This document shows positions 60,668 through 64,000 of a stretch of DNA of 64,000 nt, piece by piece. The notes under the pieces are model-generated. The model had not been told where the DNA came from. It searched no databases and saw only the letters and a list, made by a program, of their open reading frames with translations. Source of the stretch: Glycine soja. Its lineage: Eukaryota; Streptophyta; Magnoliopsida; Fabales; Fabaceae. The position numbers were made by a program, and so were the translations under genes. Numbering within the stretch: position 1 is the first letter of the stretch; each line of letters opens with the position of its first letter. The stretch spans positions 47,187,611 to 47,251,610 of the forward strand of contig NC_041003.1 in assembly GCF_004193775.1 (NCBI RefSeq), in the 5' to 3' direction.

Positions 60668-61378
60668 TACTAAGAGCATGTTTGAATAGAGAATTTTAAT
60701 TAAGGAATGTAATTTATTAAAGAATTTAAATTTCTTTAATCTAAAATTCATTTGTTTGGATGTTTTTTTAAGAAAAATTTAAATTTTTGGAATTTTAAAA
60801 CAGAATTTTAAATAATTAAAAATGAGAAATTTTAATTTCCTTCTAAAAGTTGAGAAATTGAAATTCTTTTCCAAAATATCCGTTTATTTCATTTATAACA
60901 TTCATCCTCTCTTCTACTTGAAAGTTTCTAAATTTCATTTTCGAACTCGCAACTCTTCTCTCAGGTATATCCTTTTCTTCAAGAAACATAATCCGAGCTC
61001 GCGAAGCGTCGATTGAGTGCAGATGTAAGGGGACACGCAGCACTGTATCTGTCAAGTCAGGGGAGCAGTTGTCGCTACCTATCACAACCCGAAGGGCTTG
61101 GGTCAAGCGCACGACTGAATGATGTGCTCGGATGTGGTGGTGTACGCTGCCGTATCTGGGTTATCACGTGAGACTACTCATGCCGCATCAATATTATTTA
61201 TTTAGTTTTGAAAACACACAAATCATATTTTCTCTTCTCTTTGTATTCATTTTCTTTCACCCTCACAATTTTAATTTATTTTATCGAAACATAAAAAATT
61301 AAAAATAAAAAATTTCAATTAAAATTTTTAAAATTTAAAATTCCTAAATTCCTTCCTCCAAACCCATTCTTAAAAGGA
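60668..61378. mobile_element. Inverted-repeat element with a GC-richer cargo
   Basis: The left end TAAGAGCATGTTTGAATAGA and the inverted right end TTTTAAGAATGGGTTTGGAG are similar, and both arms continue into AATTTTAA/AAATTTTAAAATT runs. Between the arms, about 60940-61190 is clearly richer in G+C, with a CGAGCTCGCGAAGCGTCGA block and short open frames, unlike any neighbouring DNA. The cargo was not recognised. Confidence 0.5.
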
Positions 61379-61379
61379 A

Positions 61380-62064
61380 AGTAGAAGAGAGAGAGAGAGA
61401 GGCGAGAAAAGGCTTTTGAGTTATGATGATGAAAGAAATCATGATTATTTATCTGAAACTAAGGGGGTTGAGTGTGAGGCAAGTTGTGCTTTTACGAGAT
61501 TTAGTCTAGGAGAATAAGAAACCCGGATTGTTCACGTGCCAACCAAGAATCTCGAAGCTCCCAAAATCCAACAGCTAAAAAATTCACAGCTGTGTCATCC
61601 ATGACCATGATTCAATCCCATCCAAATCCCTCTCTATAATGCCTTCATCAAGATCCAGTAGTAGGAACGAAACAACGATTGAGTAATCCTCACTTGATGA
61701 TACTACTAGTCCTGAGATGATAACATCAAACTTCGCAATAACAACGAAACTTCCTTATAATTTATCTTTCTCTCTTTCTTTCTTTCTTCCTTCCCTCTCT
61801 TCTATTCTCTTCTTGTCTTTACATCACACCCTCTTTCCCCCTTTGCCAAAGCTCTGATCTTTTCCCTCTCCAATCCCCGTTTCTCCACTTTTCTTGATCA
61901 GGGTGCCTCGTTTTCTCAGTTTCTGAATCATTTTTTGTTCTGGGCCTCTCTCCACTTCGGAAAAAGATCTGATTTTTCGCCCCCTTTTTTTTGTTTCGAA
62001 TCCCTCGTGAACCCTCTTTTCTCGATCTGGGGTGTGAAGGAAACCGCTTTTTATCGTTTCAATT
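61380..62064 (+). promoter_or_regulatory. Promoter and CT-rich leader of IBR5
   Basis: 61770-62000 is strongly pyrimidine-rich (TTTCTCTCTTTCTTTC, CCCTCTCTTC), typical of a plant 5' UTR. No clear TATA box was seen. Confidence 0.45.
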
Positions 62065-64000
62065 ATGAGGAAAAGGGAGAGGGAGAATCCTTGTGGCGTG
62101 TGTGGCCACTATCACAAATACGAAGAAGGGGAAGTGTGTTCAATTTGCGGTCACCGGATTCCGGTTGGATCGGAGAAAACTTCGATACAAGTCAGTGCTT
62201 TTCCTTCCGTTGTCCTGCCGGAATTTCTTTACCTAGGAAGCTACGACAATGCGTCCCGCTCCGAGCTTCTCAAGACTCAGGGGATTTCTCGTATCCTCAA
62301 TGTAAGAGGGGTGTTATTGTCTTTTGAATCTGGCATCTTTGCAATTTCATTTTTTCAATGATCATCTATGAATGTACGGATGCCGGTTGGTTAAATGTTG
62401 TGTGGGGGGGTGGGGTTGTTGTTTGTGGGTTATTACGTGTTGTTGTTTGAGGTTTCGGTTTTTTATTGGGTAATTGTAGTTGGTGTGGTTTAGGTTATTA
62501 AGGGTTTCTTCCTTAACAATACTCTAATAGGTTTCTTAGTGGCAAATGTTGTTTGAGTGTTTATTTTCTTATACTAATACCTTTGAATTTTCTGTCTGTG
62601 CAGACTGTTCCTTCTTGTCAAAATCTCTACAAGAACTCGTTTACCTATCACTGCCTTCCAGATGACAAAACTTTGCCATTTGATGAAGCAATTCAGTTTC
62701 TAGGTATGTTCTTTTTTGTCCATTCAAAATTTATACTGCTTATAAATTCACTTGCTTAGGTGCTTCTTTAACATGGATTTGCATTTTTTTTATTAATACC
62801 TCTCAAACATGATACTTGCACATTCTATTGGAACTATTGGAATGTCAGTCTACTCTTCATGCTTTAATACAAATAAATGATCTGCTTTGTGGTCTTTTTA
62901 CCTTTATTGCATTTGGTATTTCTTATTTTTCTAAAAAATAAAGGTACAGGATATGTTGTATTTCTGTCATAGTGATTGATTGTTCTTCTAAAAGAATGGA
63001 ATGGACACATTTTCTTTTACGATGATTTTTGCACTTCTACTTTATATATTGCTCTATGAACCATCTAGTCAATTTATGTACTATTAATAAGCTGTAAATG
63101 GGAAAGAAAAGGCAATTGAATCACATAGACCTGGGAATCTTGGATGTTTGTTCTTCTGTGAGTATATGATTTCAATTTCCCTTTCCGTCCACTTTTACCT
63201 ATAGACTTAGGTGGTTTGGGCATGTAGAGAGAAGACCGGTAGACTCTGTAGTGAGGAGAGTAGACCAGATGGAGAGAAGGCAAACAATTCGAGGCAGAGG
63301 AAGACCCAAAAAGACTATAAGAGAGGTTATCAAGAAGGATCTCGAACTTAATGATTTGGATAGAAGTATGGTACTTGATAGAACATTATGGTGGAAGTTG
63401 ATCCATGTAGCCGACCCCACCTAGTGGGATAAGGCGTTGTTGTTGTTGTTGTCCACTTTTACCTATCTGTGAGTGTTTTCAAAAGAACCTGCTTAAAGTT
63501 AATGTTGAAGAAAGCTTCTTCAGCAATTTGATTATTTGAGAGCATCCGTGTCATCTATCAGTGTATCACGATGATTTGTTATATTTTTTTCCCCTCATCA
63601 TCATCAGCATCTATACCCATGACTTCAGGTTCTTGACATATTAAAGATTCTTTCAGGGGCTTAAACTTTCCCAACAGTGCATTATTGAGTTGGAGTAAAG
63701 GAGAAAGCTCTAATCTATTTTTCTTATCAGTGAGCACCATACTGGTTGTTGTACTGAGATAAGTACCATGTTGAATAGTGGTGTGGAGCCCCCCCCCAGA
63801 TAGGAGCACCATACTGGTTCTTCTACTTGATAGGAGGTGAATTACACCCTAGAAATATATAGTAATTAATGAGAGAGAAAATTATGGAGCCCCAAAAATT
63901 AATGTTCATGAAAAGGAAATAAAGATATTATTTATTTTACATACATAATTTTACAAATTTCTGTTGTTAACTGTATATTTTTTATGTTGATCACGAATCT
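62065..64000 (+). CDS. IBR5: IBR5 dual-specificity phosphatase, first two exons (partial)
   Basis: Exon 1 (62065-62301, 79 aa) and exon 2 (62604-62703, ending in phase 1) encode MRKRERENPCGVCGHYHKY, then EVCSICGH, then SVVLPEFLYLGSYDNASRSE and LLKTQGISRILN, and TVPSCQNLYKNSFTYHCLPD. C10/C13 and C25/C28 form the rubredoxin-like Cys4 knuckle specific to IBR5; the rest is the start of the dual-specificity phosphatase domain. IBR5 (INDOLE-3-BUTYRIC ACID RESPONSE 5) modulates auxin and ABA signalling and dephosphorylates MAPK in Arabidopsis. The catalytic HC(x5)R exon is not in the window: intron 2 starts at 62704 and runs to the end, at least 1.3 kb long, and carries a LINE tail. The start codon sits in the canonical family N-terminus. 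Confidence 0.9.
63203..63450 (+). mobile_element. 5'-truncated RTE-type LINE with 16-bp target duplication
   Basis: The C-terminal end of an RTE-clade reverse-transcriptase ORF is readable: RWFGHVERRPVDSVVRR, RRQTIRGRGRPKKTI, WWKLIHVADPT. It ends in the GTTGTTGTTG short tandem repeat typical of plant RTE 3' ends. The 16-bp sequence GTCCACTTTTACCTAT occurs directly before (63187-63202) and directly after (63451-63466), a perfect target-site duplication. Confidence 0.92.
63590..63790 (-). other. Coding-like antisense fragment in IBR5 intron 2
   Basis: The minus-strand frame reads LTDKKNRLELSPLLQLNNAL, LGKFKPLKESLICQEPEVMG and IDADDDEG, which looks like real protein sequence, but no family was recognised. 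It is bordered by the direct repeat GAGCACCATACTGGTT (about 63734 and 63806) and a run of nine C at 63790-63798. Confidence 0.3.

Overview
This window is nuclear genomic DNA from a flowering plant, almost certainly a legume of the soybean type. It is about two-thirds A+T, has split genes with GT-AG introns, long (TA)n arrays, and nested LTR, LINE, CACTA, Harbinger and MITE remnants. The legume assignment is inference: the CACTA end resembles soybean Tgm elements, and a GC-rich solo LTR and the proteins look legume-like.

Left part (1-26,700). This accessory region is built around an array of secreted glycine-rich protein (GRP) genes of the PF07172 type, all on the minus strand. Two look intact (A at 3596-4515, D at 24037-25424). 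One is altered but still readable (C at 18575-19704). One is a pseudogene (B at 12910-13190). Two further units survive only as flank or intron remnants (near 780 and 5210-6745). They share a short signal-peptide exon, a phase-1 intron, a second exon with Gly repeats and a Cys tail, a conserved TATA region and a conserved 3' flank. The spaces between them hold a Pack-CACTA end carrying a HOS15/TBL1-like exon (1-701), two L1-type LINE tails, a Harbinger transposase pseudogene, a 1350-bp solo LTR with a 5-bp target duplication, and a LINE interrupted by a TRIM element.

Middle part (26,700-42,000). This is gene-poor. It contains an orphan CACTA end, inverted-repeat elements, one intronless EF-hand gene (32891-33307), a TRIM remnant, and a decayed plant-mobile-domain (PMD) gene on the minus strand (36955-38445).

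Right part (42,000-64,000). This is a conventional gene neighbourhood, all on the plus strand: an IQD calmodulin-binding scaffold gene (six exons, 391 aa), an LBP/BPI-family gene that has lost its middle exons, a complete eight-exon chloroplast-type tRNase Z (TRZ2, 354 aa), and the first two exons of IBR5, a dual-specificity phosphatase, which runs off the window. Introns here hold MITEs and a LINE tail with a perfect 16-bp target duplication.

The intact right-hand genes have unrelated housekeeping or signalling roles; I see no shared pathway. I found no RNA gene, CRISPR array, or convincing new multi-gene system. The most unusual material is the GRP array, where each copy has decayed or been remodelled differently, and the gene fragments carried in transposons. 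All homology calls come from reading translated sequence, without database searches.
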